A DNA stretch of 57,379 bases from Streptomyces xanthophaeus (GCF_000725805.1 NZ_JOFT01000041.1:1-57379), one strand, 5' to 3'. Positions 46,080-55,398 are shown, counted from the first letter of the stretch. Notes: a model not told the origin generated them from the letters alone. Program-made: numbers and translations.

Positions 46080-46769
46080 GTGATCCGATTCGACAGCGTC
46101 TCCAAGTCCTACCCGAAGCAGAGCCGTCCCGCACTCAGAGATGTCTCCCTGGACATCGCCAAGGGCGAGTTCGTCTTCCTGGTCGGCTCCTCCGGCTCCG
46201 GCAAGTCCACCTTCCTGCGGCTCCTCCTGCGCGAGGAGCGGGCGAGCCACGGCCAGGTGCACGTCCTGGGCAAGGACCTCGCCAAGCTCTCCAACTGGAA
46301 GGTCCCGCAGATGCGGCGCCAGCTGGGGACCGTGTTCCAGGACTTCCGCCTGCTGCCCAACAAGACGGTGGCCGAGAACGTCGCCTTCGCGCAGGAGGTC
46401 ATCGGCAAGCCGAGGGGCGAGATCCGCAAGGCCGTCCCGCAGGTCCTGGAACTGGTGGGCCTCGGCGGCAAGGAGGACCGCATGCCGGGCGAGCTCTCCG
46501 GCGGTGAGCAGCAGCGCGTGGCCATCGCCCGCGCCTTCGTCAACCGCCCCGCCCTGCTGATCGCGGACGAGCCCACCGGCAACCTCGACCCGCAGACCTC
46601 GGTCGGGATCATGAAGCTGCTGGACCGGATCAACCGGACCGGCACCACCGTGATCATGGCCACCCACGACCAGCAGATCGTGGACCAGATGCGCAAGCGC
46701 GTCATCGAACTCGAACAGGGCCGACTCGTGCGCGACCAGTCGCGCGGCGTCTACGGCTACCAGCACTGA
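46080..46769 (+). CDS. ftsE: FtsE, ATPase of the FtsEX division complex
   Basis: FtsE with FtsX forms an ABC-type complex at the membrane that activates peptidoglycan hydrolases during growth and division. From GTG at 46080 ([14 protein letters not shown]) it has 229 residues with Walker [10 protein letters not shown], signature [14 protein letters not shown] and Walker [14 protein letters not shown]. An in-frame GTG lies just upstream, but 46080 fits the family start. There is no clear ribosome site. ftsX follows after 17 bases. Confidence 0.96.
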   Translation: MIRFDSVSKSYPKQSRPALRDVSLDIAKGEFVFLVGSSGSGKSTFLRLLLREERASHGQVHVLGKDLAKLSNWKVPQMRRQLGTVFQDFRLLPNKTVAENVAFAQEVIGKPRGEIRKAVPQVLELVGLGGKEDRMPGELSGGEQQRVAIARAFVNRPALLIADEPTGNLDPQTSVGIMKLLDRINRTGTTVIMATHDQQIVDQMRKRVIELEQGRLVRDQSRGVYGYQH

Positions 46770-46786
46770 AAGGTCCCTGAGACGCA

Positions 46787-47752
46787 ATGCGCGCCCAGTT
46801 CGTCATGTCGGAGATCGGCGTCGGTCTCCGGCGCAATCTCACCATGACCTTCGCGGTCATCATCTCCGTGGCCCTGTCGCTGGCCCTGTTCGGTGGTTCC
46901 CTGCTCATGCGCGAGCAGGTCAGCCGGATGAAGGGCTACTGGTACGACAAGGCCAACGTCTCGATCTACCTCTGCAACAAGCAGGACGCCGAGGAAGCGG
47001 GCGGTGCCAACAAGCCGGACTCCGCGGAAGCCCGCGCCGCGGGCGTCGCCACCTGCTCCAAGGGCGCGGTGACGGCGGAGCAGAAGCAGCAGATCGAGTC
47101 CGAGCTCAAGCAGATGGACCTGGTCAAGTCCGTCGCCTACGAGTCGGCCGACGAGGCCTTCAAGCACTACCAGGAGCAGTACGGCCACACCGCGCTGGCC
47201 TCCTCCATCACCCCCGACCAGATGCAGGAGTCCTTCCGGGTCAAGCTCAAGAACCCCGAGAAGTACAAGGTCATCACCACCGCCTTCGCGGGCCGGGACG
47301 GCATCCACACCGTCGACGACCAGCGCAAGGAGATCGACGACCTCTTCCGCATCCTCAACTACCTCAACTACGCCGCGCTCGGCATCATGATGGTCATGCT
47401 GATCGTGGCGCTGCTGCTGATCGTCAACACGGTGCGCGTCTCGGCGTTCAGCCGTCGGCGGGAGACCGGGATCATGCGGCTGGTGGGCGCCTCCAGCTTC
47501 TACATCCAGGTCCCCTTCATCATGGAGGCGGCCGTCGCAGGCCTGATCGGCGCCGTCTTCGCCTGTCTCATGCTGGCCTCCGGCCAGTACTTCGTCATCG
47601 ACCACGGGGTCGGGCTGCGGGACAAGATCCAGCTGATCGACTTCATGGGCTGGGGATCGGTGCTGGGCAAGCTCCCCTACGTCCTGTTCATCGGCCTCCT
47701 GATGCCCTCCATGGCCGCCTTCATCGCATTGCGCAAGTACCTGAAGGTGTGA
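46787..47752 (+). CDS. ftsX: FtsX, membrane subunit of FtsEX
   Basis: The 321 residues have a cytoplasmic head, helix 1 (MTFAVIISVALSLALFGGSL), an extracytoplasmic domain of about 170 residues and three C-terminal helices (MMVMLIVALLLIVNTV, FIMEAAVAGLIGAVFACLML and LPYVLFIGLLMPSMAAFIAL). This matches the FtsX topology. The external loop carries Cys residues (YLCNKQ and ATCSKG), which could form a disulfide. FtsX passes the ATPase signal to a peptidoglycan hydrolase outside; the S41 protease gene downstream is commonly found here. Confidence 0.96.
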   Translation: MRAQFVMSEIGVGLRRNLTMTFAVIISVALSLALFGGSLLMREQVSRMKGYWYDKANVSIYLCNKQDAEEAGGANKPDSAEARAAGVATCSKGAVTAEQKQQIESELKQMDLVKSVAYESADEAFKHYQEQYGHTALASSITPDQMQESFRVKLKNPEKYKVITTAFAGRDGIHTVDDQRKEIDDLFRILNYLNYAALGIMMVMLIVALLLIVNTVRVSAFSRRRETGIMRLVGASSFYIQVPFIMEAAVAGLIGAVFACLMLASGQYFVIDHGVGLRDKIQLIDFMGWGSVLGKLPYVLFIGLLMPSMAAFIALRKYLKV

Positions 47753-47819
47753 CAAGCGCCCCGCGCGTGGTCCGGTCAACCTTCCGTACCGGCACGGGGC
47801 TTGTCCTAGACTCGGCGCC

Positions 47820-49034
47820 ATGCCGGGCCGGCCGAGTCTTCCCGCCTTCTGTCTCCGGCCCCGCGACCACCGTCGCGGGGCCGTCTTGACGTTGGTCTTC
47901 CTCGCGTCCGTCGTCACCGCCGCGGGCACCGGCTGCTGGGACCGGGAGGAAGCCGCCGCAGCTTCCGCTTCGTCTTCCGCTTCCGCGCCCGACGCCGGGG
48001 CGGACGGCCCGCCGGGGGAGCCCTCCCGCACCCCGGGCACCGTCGACCGCGAGGCCGTCGCCCGCGCCGTCGCCGAGGCCGTCGCCGAGGGGAAGTCCGG
48101 GAAGAAGGCCGCCGAGGAGGTGGTCAGCCGCAGCGGCGACCGCTGGGGCACCGTCTACGACCAGGGCGAGTACGCCGCCTTCAGCGAGGGCCTCGACGGC
48201 AGCTGGACCGGCGTCGGGATCTGGGCCGGCCGCGGCCCCGGCGGTACGGTCGCGGTCGACAAGGTCCAGCCCGCGAGCCCCGCCGCCCGGGCCGGCCTGC
48301 GCGCCGGGGACCGGCTGCTGAGCGTCGACGGCCAGGCCGTCACCGGCCTGGGCGTGACCGATGTGGTCGCCCTGCTGCGCGGCCGGGCCGGCACCCCCGT
48401 GGTCCTGCACCTGAGCCGGGACGGCGCCGACCTCACCGAGACCGTCCTGCGCGAGCAGCTGCGCACCGAGCCCGTGACCGTACGCCGGCTGCCGGGCGGG
48501 ATCACCGTCATCAAGGTGGCCTCCTTCACCCGCGGCTCGGGCGAGCGGGTCAAGGCCGCCGTCCGTGAGGCCCCGCCGGGCGCCGGGGTCATGCTCGACC
48601 TGCGCGGGAACCCGGGCGGCCTGGTCACGGAGGCGGTGACGGCGGCCTCCGCCTTCCTCGACGGCGGGCTCGTGGCGACGTACGACGTACGGGGCTCCCA
48701 GCGCGCCCTGTACGCGGCCCCGGGCGGGGACACCGCCCGGCCGCTGGTGGCCCTGGTGGACGGCGGCACGATGAGCGCGGCCGAGCTGGTGACGGGCGCC
48801 CTGCAGGACCGCGGCCGGGCCGTGGCGGTCGGGACCCGGACCTTCGGCAAGGGCTCGGTCCAGATGCCGACGGAGCTGCCGGACGGTTCGGTGGCCGAGC
48901 TGACGGTGGGCACGTACCGCACGCCGGCGGGCCGCAGCCTGGACGGCGGCGGCATCACGCCGGACCTGGCGGCGGGCGAGGGGGTCGAGGAACGGGCCGC
49001 GACAGTATTGGGTGGCCTCGGGGTGGGTCCGTAG
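47820..49034 (+). CDS. S41-family C-terminal processing peptidase with PDZ domain
   Basis: The ATG at 47820 gives 404 residues. A basic N terminus and hydrophobic helix (GAVLTLVFLASVVTAAGTGC) form a signal or lipoprotein-like anchor; the Cys is preceded by AGTG, a poor lipobox. A PDZ domain lies near 135-220 (VQPASPAARAGLRAGDRLLS) and the protease domain near 225-400. The catalytic dyad is Ser319 (GGTMSAAE) and Lys344 (TFGKGSVQ), 25 apart as in CtpA. It is probably membrane-bound with the active domain outside, trimming envelope proteins. TAGACT 7 bases before ATG suggests a leaderless message. Confidence 0.93.
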   Translation: MPGRPSLPAFCLRPRDHRRGAVLTLVFLASVVTAAGTGCWDREEAAAASASSSASAPDAGADGPPGEPSRTPGTVDREAVARAVAEAVAEGKSGKKAAEEVVSRSGDRWGTVYDQGEYAAFSEGLDGSWTGVGIWAGRGPGGTVAVDKVQPASPAARAGLRAGDRLLSVDGQAVTGLGVTDVVALLRGRAGTPVVLHLSRDGADLTETVLREQLRTEPVTVRRLPGGITVIKVASFTRGSGERVKAAVREAPPGAGVMLDLRGNPGGLVTEAVTAASAFLDGGLVATYDVRGSQRALYAAPGGDTARPLVALVDGGTMSAAELVTGALQDRGRAVAVGTRTFGKGSVQMPTELPDGSVAELTVGTYRTPAGRSLDGGGITPDLAAGEGVEERAATVLGGLGVGP

Positions 49035-49052
49035 TGCGAAAATGACCGCACT

Positions 49053-49538
49053 ATGGCTAAGGAAAAAGGGCGCAAGCTGATCGCCCAGAACAAGAAGGCG
49101 CGGCACGACTACACGATCATCGACACCTACGAGTGCGGCCTCGTGCTCACGGGTACCGAGGTCAAGTCCCTGCGCCAGGGCCGGGCCTCGCTGGTGGACG
49201 GCTTCGTGTCGGTGGAGAGCGGGGAGGCCTGGCTCTACAACGTGCACGTGCCGGAGTACAGCCAGGGCACCTGGACCAACCACAGCGCCCGGCGCAAGCG
49301 CAAGCTGCTCCTGCACCGCGAGGAGATCGACAAGCTGGACTCGAAGACGGGGGAGACGGGCAACACGATCGTGCCGCTCTCCCTGTACTTCAAGGACGGC
49401 CGGGCGAAGGTCGAGATCGCGCTGGCGAAGGGCAAGAAGGAGTACGACAAGCGGCAGTCCCTGCGCGAGAAGCAGGACACGCGCGAGACGAACCGGGTGA
49501 TCTCGGCCGTGAAGCGCAAGGAGCGCGGCCAGCTTTAA
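49053..49538 (+). CDS. smpB: SmpB, tmRNA-binding protein
   Basis: SmpB brings tmRNA to stalled ribosomes in trans-translation. The 161 residues match the family in length, with [40 protein letters not shown] and a basic C-terminal tail ([20 protein letters not shown]). ssrA, the RNA partner, is encoded 102 bases downstream. The ATG at 49053 has no ribosome site; a 6-bp hairpin (AGTGCG at 49033-49038 with CGCACT at 49047-49052) overlaps the upstream stop and touches this ATG, so translation may depend on readout of the S41 gene. Confidence 0.97.
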   Translation: MAKEKGRKLIAQNKKARHDYTIIDTYECGLVLTGTEVKSLRQGRASLVDGFVSVESGEAWLYNVHVPEYSQGTWTNHSARRKRKLLLHREEIDKLDSKTGETGNTIVPLSLYFKDGRAKVEIALAKGKKEYDKRQSLREKQDTRETNRVISAVKRKERGQL

Positions 49539-49543
49539 CCTCC

Positions 49544-49573
49544 TGGCACACGGTGGTCCACTTCGCGTACGAT
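49544..49573 (+). promoter_or_regulatory. Candidate promoter of ssrA
   Basis: TGGCAC and TACGAT are 18 bases apart. Transcription would start near 49580, giving a ~60-base precursor leader that holds a hairpin (CACCAC at 49582-49587 with GTGGTG at 49598-49603), to be removed when tmRNA matures. Confidence 0.5.
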
Positions 49574-49640
49574 GGCGTCAGCACCACGCGCTTGCGAGTG
49601 GTGGCTGTGAGAGCAAGCTCAACTGAACAGCGTGAAACAT

Positions 49641-50029
49641 GGGGATGATCGGTTTCGACAGCGGATGTCGATGCAGGGGAAGCGAGCCGAGGAAGCGGCA
49701 ATGATCTCGCTAACCACATGTCGCAAAAAATAATCGCCAACTCCAAGAGCGATAACTCCCGCTTCACCCTCGCTGCCTAATAACAGTGAGCTGAAGCCTC
49801 TGTGAGGAGCGTCAGCCCGGAAGTGGTCCCGGTCCGGATCCTGGCGTCAATTAGGGATCTAAACCTCTAGCCCCGGTCGCGGGGGTTTGAGGGAAATCAA
49901 ACAGTGACTGAGCCCGTCGGAGACTTGTCCGTGTGATCTCCGGGGCTGAGAAAAGCGCAGCGGACTGCGCTCGGAGAAGCCCTGCTTCTGCACCGTTGGA
50001 CGCGGGTTCGATTCCCGCCATCTCCACCA
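49641..50029 (+). ncRNA. ssrA: tmRNA (ssrA)
   Basis: The RNA begins GGGGATGATCGGTTTCGACA and ends with the tRNA-like GGTTCGATTCCCGCCATCTC followed by CACCA, the hallmark ends of tmRNA, about 389 bases in all. The tag frame starts at GCC (49736): ANSKSDNSRFTLAA, followed by two TAA stops (49778-49783). The hydrophobic end LAA is the usual degradation signal for ClpXP. In most Streptomyces that I recall the tag is ANTKRDSSQQAFALAA-like, so this one is shorter by about two residues and different in the middle. It pairs with smpB upstream. Confidence 0.97.
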
Positions 50030-50042
50030 CCCCATGTGTACG

Positions 50043-50073
50043 AAGGCCCCGCAGCTCAGGCTGCGGGGCCTTT
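50043..50073. terminator. Terminator after ssrA
   Basis: AAGGCCCCGCAG and its complement close over a six-base loop and end in TTT. It serves ssrA and perhaps the convergent collagen-like gene. Confidence 0.85.
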
Positions 50074-50094
50074 GTCATGTCCGGGGGGCGGGGG

Positions 50095-51315
50095 TCAGCA
50101 GAACGGGACCTTGTTGAGGTTCAGGGCGTAGCGGGCGGAGATCCAGCCGCTGCCGTCGGCGAGCTTGTACCAGATCGAATTGCCGTCGACCTTCTCGCCG
50201 TTGACCTTGCACTGGAGGGCGACCACGGAGTCGGTCTTCGCCTTGCCCGTCTTCGCGTAGTGCGTGCCGGGGCCGGAGCGGATGCCGAGGCCCTTGCCGG
50301 GGGCGACGATGCGGGCCTTCGGGGTCTCGTGGTGGCCGCCGCACGTCTTGCAGCTGCCGGGCTTGCCGGGCTTGCCGGTGTCGCCCTTGGGGCCCTGCGG
50401 TCCGGCCGGACCCTGGGGTCCCTTGGGTCCCTGGGGGCCTTGCGGGCCGGGCTTGCCCGCGTCGCCCTTGGGGCCGCGCGGTCCGGGCATGCCGGTGTCG
50501 CCCTTGGGGCCCTTGGCGCCGTCGCGGCCGGCCGGGCCGCGGTTGCCCGGGGCACCCTTGTCACCCTTGTCACCCTTGTCGCCCTTCGGGCCCCGGGGTC
50601 CCTCGGGCCCCTGGGGTCCGCCCGACGGGCCGCGCGGGCCCTGCGGGCCCCGGGGGCCTTCGGGGCCCCGCGGGCCGGTGAGGCCGGTCTCGCCGCGTTC
50701 ACCCCGTTCGCCCTGCTCGCCGCGGTCGCCCTTCTCGCCCTTCTCGCCCTTCTCGCCCTTCGGGCCGTGCTTCCCGGGCTTGCCGTGGTGGCCCGGCTTG
50801 CCGTCGTCGCCCTTGTCGCCCTTGGGGCCGGTCACCGGGGTGGCGACGGCGAACAGGGCCGGGGCCCCCTCGGCCGGCGCCCACTCGCCGCCGTGCAGCG
50901 TCGTCCCCTCGGGAGCGTCCGCGTCGACCCGTACGGACACGCCCAGCCGCGTCTGCTCGTCCGCGGGGAAGGCGAAGCCGGCCCGGGTCCCGGCCTCGCA
51001 GGTCAGCAGGCGGGCGTCGGTGGACCGGGTGCACGGCACGGAGGCCCGCCGGCCGTTCCAGTAGAAGCGGTTCTCGGGGAAGGTCGTCCGTTCCGGGGCG
51101 ACGATCCGGAAGGTGCTGCTGGTCGCCGCGTCCGCCCCGGTGGAGGCCGCGATGACGACCCGGCCGGTGGCGCCGGGGGCGATCGAGGGGACGTACGGCT
51201 GGGAGAACCGGATGTTCGACGCGTCGGCAAGGGCCGGTACGGCCGGCACGAGAGCGCTCGCGGTGACGGCTGCGACGACCAGGGCGGCAGGCACGACGGA
51301 ACGGGAAGCAGACAA
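50095..51315 (-). CDS. Secreted collagen-like protein with C-terminal SH3-type domain
   Basis: I take the TTG at 51313-51315 as start, since GGAGGA lies 7 bases upstream; it gives 406 residues. An N-terminal signal peptide is visible ([20 protein letters not shown], cleavage near ALA at 28-30). A ~130-residue beta-rich domain follows (33-162, with two cysteines, possibly a disulfide). Residues 163-322 are a Gly-X-Y collagen tract: 23 triplets, one extra Gly at 232 that breaks the frame, then 30 triplets rich in GPK, GDK and GPQ. The C terminus (~335-406) resembles a bacterial SH3 domain ([16 protein letters not shown] and [18 protein letters not shown]), which could bind the wall. Function unknown. 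Confidence 0.85.
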   Translation of the reverse strand: MSASRSVVPAALVVAAVTASALVPAVPALADASNIRFSQPYVPSIAPGATGRVVIAASTGADAATSSTFRIVAPERTTFPENRFYWNGRRASVPCTRSTDARLLTCEAGTRAGFAFPADEQTRLGVSVRVDADAPEGTTLHGGEWAPAEGAPALFAVATPVTGPKGDKGDDGKPGHHGKPGKHGPKGEKGEKGEKGDRGEQGERGERGETGLTGPRGPEGPRGPQGPRGPSGGPQGPEGPRGPKGDKGDKGDKGAPGNRGPAGRDGAKGPKGDTGMPGPRGPKGDAGKPGPQGPQGPKGPQGPAGPQGPKGDTGKPGKPGSCKTCGGHHETPKARIVAPGKGLGIRSGPGTHYAKTGKAKTDSVVALQCKVNGEKVDGNSIWYKLADGSGWISARYALNLNKVPFC

Positions 51316-51361
51316 GGGTGGTTCCTCCGCTGAGGGAAGGGCGCTGGGGAAGACACCCCAG

Positions 51362-52732
51362 TTATTGCCGATCTTGAGCGTCGGCCGTGACCACCACGCG
51401 GGAGCGATCACCCGGGCGCCGGATCGATCGCCCGGTCACGGTCACCAGAAGGGCCAGCAGCGCCGCGGCGGCGGGCAGGGCGTACGCGGTGCCCGTGCCC
51501 AGGTGGTCGACGGTCAGCCCGGCCGTGGCCGAACCGGCCGCGATCCCCCCGAGGATGGCGGTGACCGCGAGGGTCATGCCCTCGTTGAGCCGCCCTTCGG
51601 GAGTGACGGCGTGCACCCGGGCCATCGCGGTGACCATCGCCGGGGCCGTGGCCATGCCGGCCAGCAGCAGGGCCCCGGCGAGAGCGGGCAGGGAGCCGGT
51701 GCCCGCCGCGGCCCACGGCAGGGCCATGAGGGCGGCCAGGGCGCACACGCAGCTCCGTAGCGAGCGGGGGCGCAGGGTTCCGTAGAGCAGACCGGCCGCG
51801 CAGGAGCCCGCCGCCTGGAGGGCCAGGACCGGGCCGGAGGCGGCCCCCAGGCCGTGGCCGGCGAGATGGGCGATCGAGGTGACCTCCATCGAGCCGAAGA
51901 CCAGCCCCATCGCGAAGAACATGACCAGCAGCGGCCCCAGGGCGCGCAGCGGGGAGCCGAGCCGGGGCGCGGTCGACACCGGCGGCTCGGTGGCGCGCCG
52001 GGAGGTGAAGACGGCCATGCCGGTCAGGAGCAGGACGGCGCCCACGAGGGTGCCGGCCTCGGGGAAGACGACGGTGCAGAGGAAGGCCGCCAGGACCGGG
52101 CCGAGCATGTAACAGAGTTCGTCCGCGGCCTGTTCGAAGGACATCGCGGTGTGGTGCGAGGCCGGGGAGTCGCGCAGCAGGTGGGTCCAGCGGGCGCGGG
52201 CCATGCCGCCGATGTTGGGGGTGGTGGCGGTCGCGGCGTACGAGGCGAAGAGGGTCCAGGCGGGTGCCCCGGTCCGGACGCACACGACCAGGGCGAGCGA
52301 GCCGAGGACCGCGATCAGGGTGGCGGGGAGGGCGATCCTGGCCTGGCCGTGGCGGTCGACCAGCCGGGCCGTCCAGGGCGCGACGAAGGCGGTGGCTGCC
52401 AGGCCGGTCGCGGTGACGGCCCCGGCGAGGGCGTACGAGCCGCGCTGGCCGGCGATCATCATCACCGCGCTGATCCCGAACATGCCCATGGGGAGCCGGG
52501 CCAGGAGGTTGCCGACGGTGAAGGCGCGGGTGCCGGGCAGGGCGAACAGCCTGCGGTACGGCCCGCGGGCGCGGGCCTTCGGCCGGGCCTGGGTCCCGGA
52601 CCGCGGACGGGCCCGGTCCAGGGCCGGGGCGGGGCCGGCAATGACGAGGGTGCCGCCGGTGACGGTCATCCGGGGCGTACGGGAGGCGGCAGGGGCAGGG
52701 GCGGGGGCGAAGGCAGGGGTGGCGGCGGGCAT
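51362..52732 (-). CDS. Major facilitator superfamily transporter
   Basis: The ATG at 52730-52732 (MPAATPAF) has GAGG upstream and gives 456 residues. An Ala/Pro/Arg-rich head (~1-60) is followed by about 12 membrane helices (such as [37 protein letters not shown] and [20 protein letters not shown]) and the MFS loop [13 protein letters not shown] between helices 2 and 3. Drug or metabolite efflux is likely, the substrate unknown. It diverges from a LysR gene across 84 bases, a layout that suggests control by that regulator. Confidence 0.9.
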   Translation of the reverse strand: MPAATPAFAPAPAPAASRTPRMTVTGGTLVIAGPAPALDRARPRSGTQARPKARARGPYRRLFALPGTRAFTVGNLLARLPMGMFGISAVMMIAGQRGSYALAGAVTATGLAATAFVAPWTARLVDRHGQARIALPATLIAVLGSLALVVCVRTGAPAWTLFASYAATATTPNIGGMARARWTHLLRDSPASHHTAMSFEQAADELCYMLGPVLAAFLCTVVFPEAGTLVGAVLLLTGMAVFTSRRATEPPVSTAPRLGSPLRALGPLLVMFFAMGLVFGSMEVTSIAHLAGHGLGAASGPVLALQAAGSCAAGLLYGTLRPRSLRSCVCALAALMALPWAAAGTGSLPALAGALLLAGMATAPAMVTAMARVHAVTPEGRLNEGMTLAVTAILGGIAAGSATAGLTVDHLGTGTAYALPAAAALLALLVTVTGRSIRRPGDRSRVVVTADAQDRQ

Positions 52733-52816
52733 GGGAAAAGCCTCGGGCCGGGCCCCGGTCGCGGTCCAACACCTGTTCCGGGGCCATTCACGCCCCTGCG
52801 TTGTTAGTCTCCGGGG

Positions 52817-53824
52817 GTGATTCCCGTGACGCCCGCGACCTCCCTTCCCGTGACCTCCCGCGACGTGGAACCCCGGCTGCTGCGCGGGTTCGTGGCCGTC
52901 GCCGAAGAGCTGCACTTCACCCGCGCCGCCGCCCGGCTGTACGTCGCCCAGCAGGCGCTCAGCCGCGACGTCCGCAGGCTCGAACAGCAGCTGGGGGCGA
53001 GCCTGTTCACGCGGACCACCCGGCAGGTGGAGCTCACCGCCGAGGGGCACCGGCTGCTGCCCCTGGCCCGCCGGGTGCTGCGCGCCCACGAGGAGCTGGC
53101 CGCCGCCTTCGGCGCGGCGGCCGGGGCGCGCCCGCTGCTCGTCGACCTGAACACCGACGGCCCGAGCACCGGGCGCACCGTGCTGGAGCGGGCCCGGGAA
53201 CTCGCCCCGGACTGCGAGCTGATGGCCCGCTTCGAGAGCGGGCTCACCCATGCCGCCGCCGAGATCGCGGCCGGGCGGCTCGACGTGTCCTTCGGGTACG
53301 CCGACGGCCTCGACCCGGCGCTGCGGGCCCGGCTCGCGCAGTGGCCCGTACGGTACGAGCCGCTCGCCGTGCTGCTGCCCGAGGACCACGCCCTGGCCGG
53401 GGACGGCCCCCTGCCGCTGGACGCCCTGGCCGGGCACCGGGTGTACACGGGCGCCGGGAACCCGCGGACCCTGGAGTGGACCGGGCTGGCGGGCGAACTC
53501 TTCGCAGGGCGGGGGATCGGGGCGGCGCCGCCCGCGCCGGTGGCGGTGGGCAAGGAGGAGTTCAGCCGGGTGATGGCCAAGACCCGTACCCCGGTGCTGG
53601 TGACCGTGGACTTCGCCGACATGCCCGGGTCCGTGAAGCGGCCGCTGACCGCTCCGGTCCCGCTGTCGCCGCTGTCCATGGTGTGGCGGAAAGGTTTCGG
53701 CCACCCGGGGCTCGACGCCCTGCGCACCGCGGCGGCCGCGCTGACGGCCGAGCGGGGCTGGCTGCGGGTGCCGCCGGGGAGCTGGCTCCCCGGCGGGCTC
53801 ACACCCTCCCCGGACGGCGGGTGA
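52817..53824 (+). CDS. LysR-family transcriptional regulator
   Basis: The GTG at 52817 gives 335 residues; other in-frame GTG codons follow. The N-terminal winged helix is clear (LLRGFVAVAEELHFTRAAAR and LYVAQQALSRDVRRLEQQLG), followed by a periplasmic-binding-like effector domain (~100-300). The -10 TAGTCT lies 6 bases before the GTG, so a leaderless message is possible. It diverges from the MFS gene, its likely target; the effector is unknown. It ends 97 bases before narK, which is probably not part of its unit. Confidence 0.9.
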   Translation: MIPVTPATSLPVTSRDVEPRLLRGFVAVAEELHFTRAAARLYVAQQALSRDVRRLEQQLGASLFTRTTRQVELTAEGHRLLPLARRVLRAHEELAAAFGAAAGARPLLVDLNTDGPSTGRTVLERARELAPDCELMARFESGLTHAAAEIAAGRLDVSFGYADGLDPALRARLAQWPVRYEPLAVLLPEDHALAGDGPLPLDALAGHRVYTGAGNPRTLEWTGLAGELFAGRGIGAAPPAPVAVGKEEFSRVMAKTRTPVLVTVDFADMPGSVKRPLTAPVPLSPLSMVWRKGFGHPGLDALRTAAAALTAERGWLRVPPGSWLPGGLTPSPDGG

Positions 53825-53921
53825 GTGCAAGGTTGCGCAGTGGTCATCCGGTGGGGACCGGGGCCGAAACGAGCCCTTCCTACGGTCGTCACCACGGACG
53901 CGACAGCTGTGGAGGCGTGTG

Positions 53922-55289
53922 ATGACCGGTACCGCACCGCGCAAGGGGGGCCGCTGGATCGAGCAGTGGGATCCCGAGGACGAGACCTTCTGGAAGGAAT
54001 CGGGGGAACGGACCGCCCGCCGCAACCTCCTCTACTCGGTCCTCTCCGAGCACATCGGCTTCTCCATCTGGTCGCTGTGGTCCGTGATGGTGCTCTTCAT
54101 GGGCCCGCAGTACGGGATCGACCCCGCCGGGAAGTTCTTCCTCATCGCCACCGCCACCTTCGTCGGTGCCGTGGTCCGGGTGCCGTACACCTTCGCCGTC
54201 GCCCGGTTCGGCGGCCGGAACTGGACGGTCGTCAGCGCCCTGCTGCTGCTCGCGCCCACGGTGGCCGCCCTGGTGGTCATGGAGCCGGGGACCTCCTACG
54301 GCACCTTCCTGGCCGTGGCCGCACTGACCGGCGTGGGCGGCGGCAACTTCGCCTCGTCCATGACGAACATCAACGCCTTCTTCCCGCTGCGCAAGAAGGG
54401 CTGGGCCCTCGGGCTGAACGCGGGCGGCGGGAACATCGGGGTCCCCGTGGTGCAGCTCGTCGCCCTGCTGGTCATCGGCACCGCCGGAGCCGGACACCCG
54501 CGGCTGCTGCTCGCCGCGTACGTCCCGCTGATCGTGATCGCCGCGGCCCTGGCCGCGCTGCGCATGGACAACCTGGCGCCCGTGCGCAACGACACGGGCG
54601 CGGTGCGCGAGGCCCTGCGGGAACCGCACACCTGGATCATGGCCTTCCTGTACATCGGCACCTTCGGCTCCTTCATCGGCTACAGCTTCGCCTTCGGCCT
54701 GGTGCTCCAGACGCAGTTCGGCCGGACCCCGCTGCAGGCCGCCTCGCTGACCTTCGTCGGACCGCTGCTCGGCTCGCTGATCCGGCCGGTCGGCGGCGCG
54801 CTGGCGGACCGCCTCGGCGGGGCGCGGATCACCCTCGCCACCTTCGTGGCGATGGCGGCCGCGACCGGGGTGGTGATCCTCGCGTCGGTGCAGGAGTCGC
54901 TGCCCGTGTTCCTGGTCGGGTTCGTGTGCCTGTTCGTGCTGAGCGGCCTCGGCAACGGGTCGACGTACAAGATGATCCCGGGCATCTTCCAGGCCAAGGC
55001 GCTGGCCCGCGGCATGACCGGCGAGGACGCGGCGGCCTACGGGCGCCGGCTCTCCGGGGCCTCCATGGGGCTGATCGGCGCGGTGGGCGCGCTCGGCGGG
55101 CTCGGCATCAACCTCGTCTTCCGCGAGGCCTTCGCCTCCTCCGGCTCCGGGACGGCCGCCTTCGTGACCTTCCTCGGCTGCTACGCGGTGTGCTGCGCCG
55201 TCACCTGGGCGGTATACCTTCGCCGGCCGGCCGCCACCCCGCTCCCGGCCGCCGGGGAGACGGTGAAACCGCAGCTCACGTCGGTGTAA
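53922..55289 (+). CDS. narK: NarK-type nitrate/nitrite transporter
   Basis: The ATG at 53922 has GGAGG 6 bases upstream and gives 455 residues. It belongs to the nitrate/nitrite porter branch of MFS, with signatures GVGGGNFASSMTNINAFFPL and KKGWALGLNAGGGNIGVPVV near helices 4-5, and G-x2-G-rich helix 10-11 sequences (LSGLGNGSTYKMIPGIFQ). An N-terminal WIEQWDPEDETFWKESGERT is typical of the actinobacterial subgroup. It takes up nitrate or exports nitrite. The next gene is nnaR, and both are known targets of the nitrogen regulator GlnR in S. coelicolor. Confidence 0.95.
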   Translation: MTGTAPRKGGRWIEQWDPEDETFWKESGERTARRNLLYSVLSEHIGFSIWSLWSVMVLFMGPQYGIDPAGKFFLIATATFVGAVVRVPYTFAVARFGGRNWTVVSALLLLAPTVAALVVMEPGTSYGTFLAVAALTGVGGGNFASSMTNINAFFPLRKKGWALGLNAGGGNIGVPVVQLVALLVIGTAGAGHPRLLLAAYVPLIVIAAALAALRMDNLAPVRNDTGAVREALREPHTWIMAFLYIGTFGSFIGYSFAFGLVLQTQFGRTPLQAASLTFVGPLLGSLIRPVGGALADRLGGARITLATFVAMAAATGVVILASVQESLPVFLVGFVCLFVLSGLGNGSTYKMIPGIFQAKALARGMTGEDAAAYGRRLSGASMGLIGAVGALGGLGINLVFREAFASSGSGTAAFVTFLGCYAVCCAVTWAVYLRRPAATPLPAAGETVKPQLTSV

Positions 55290-55295
55290 CAGCGG

Positions 55296-55311
55296 TTAAC
55301 CGCACCGAAAT
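55296..55311 (+). promoter_or_regulatory. Candidate GlnR half-site upstream of nnaR
   Basis: TTAAC, six bases, then GAAAT is one mismatch per half from GTnAC-n6-GAAAC, the repeat of GlnR boxes. It lies 7 bases after the narK stop and 88 bases before nnaR. GlnR control of nnaR is established in S. coelicolor; the site here is inferred and lacks a full second half. Confidence 0.4.
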
Positions 55312-55319
55312 ACGGCGGA

Positions 55320-55353
55320 ACCGAGCCTGACACGCCGTGTTGGCAGGCTCGGT
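55320..55353 (+). terminator. Hairpin between narK and nnaR
   Basis: Perfect 10-bp arms ACCGAGCCTG and CAGGCTCGGT surround a 14-base loop. It lies 31 bases after the narK stop and 46 before nnaR, so it may end narK transcription or partially separate the two genes. Confidence 0.75.
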
Positions 55354-55398
55354 CCCCGCGAGGCGACACCGACCCACTGGCAAGGCAGGCAGGTCACC

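Noticed and set aside
49960..50029. Separate tRNA gene
   Set aside because: The tRNA-like CGGGTTCGATTCCCG stem belongs to the 3' end of tmRNA; there is no anticodon arm.
50340..50830. Repeat array that could resemble CRISPR
   Set aside because: The repeats are 9-base periodic Gly-X-Y codons of a collagen tract, in frame with a signal peptide and an SH3-like domain; there are no spacers.
53825..53921. GlnR box in front of narK
   Set aside because: One GAAAC (53866-53870) and one GTCAC (53888-53892) are present but their spacing does not fit GTnAC-n6-GAAAC.
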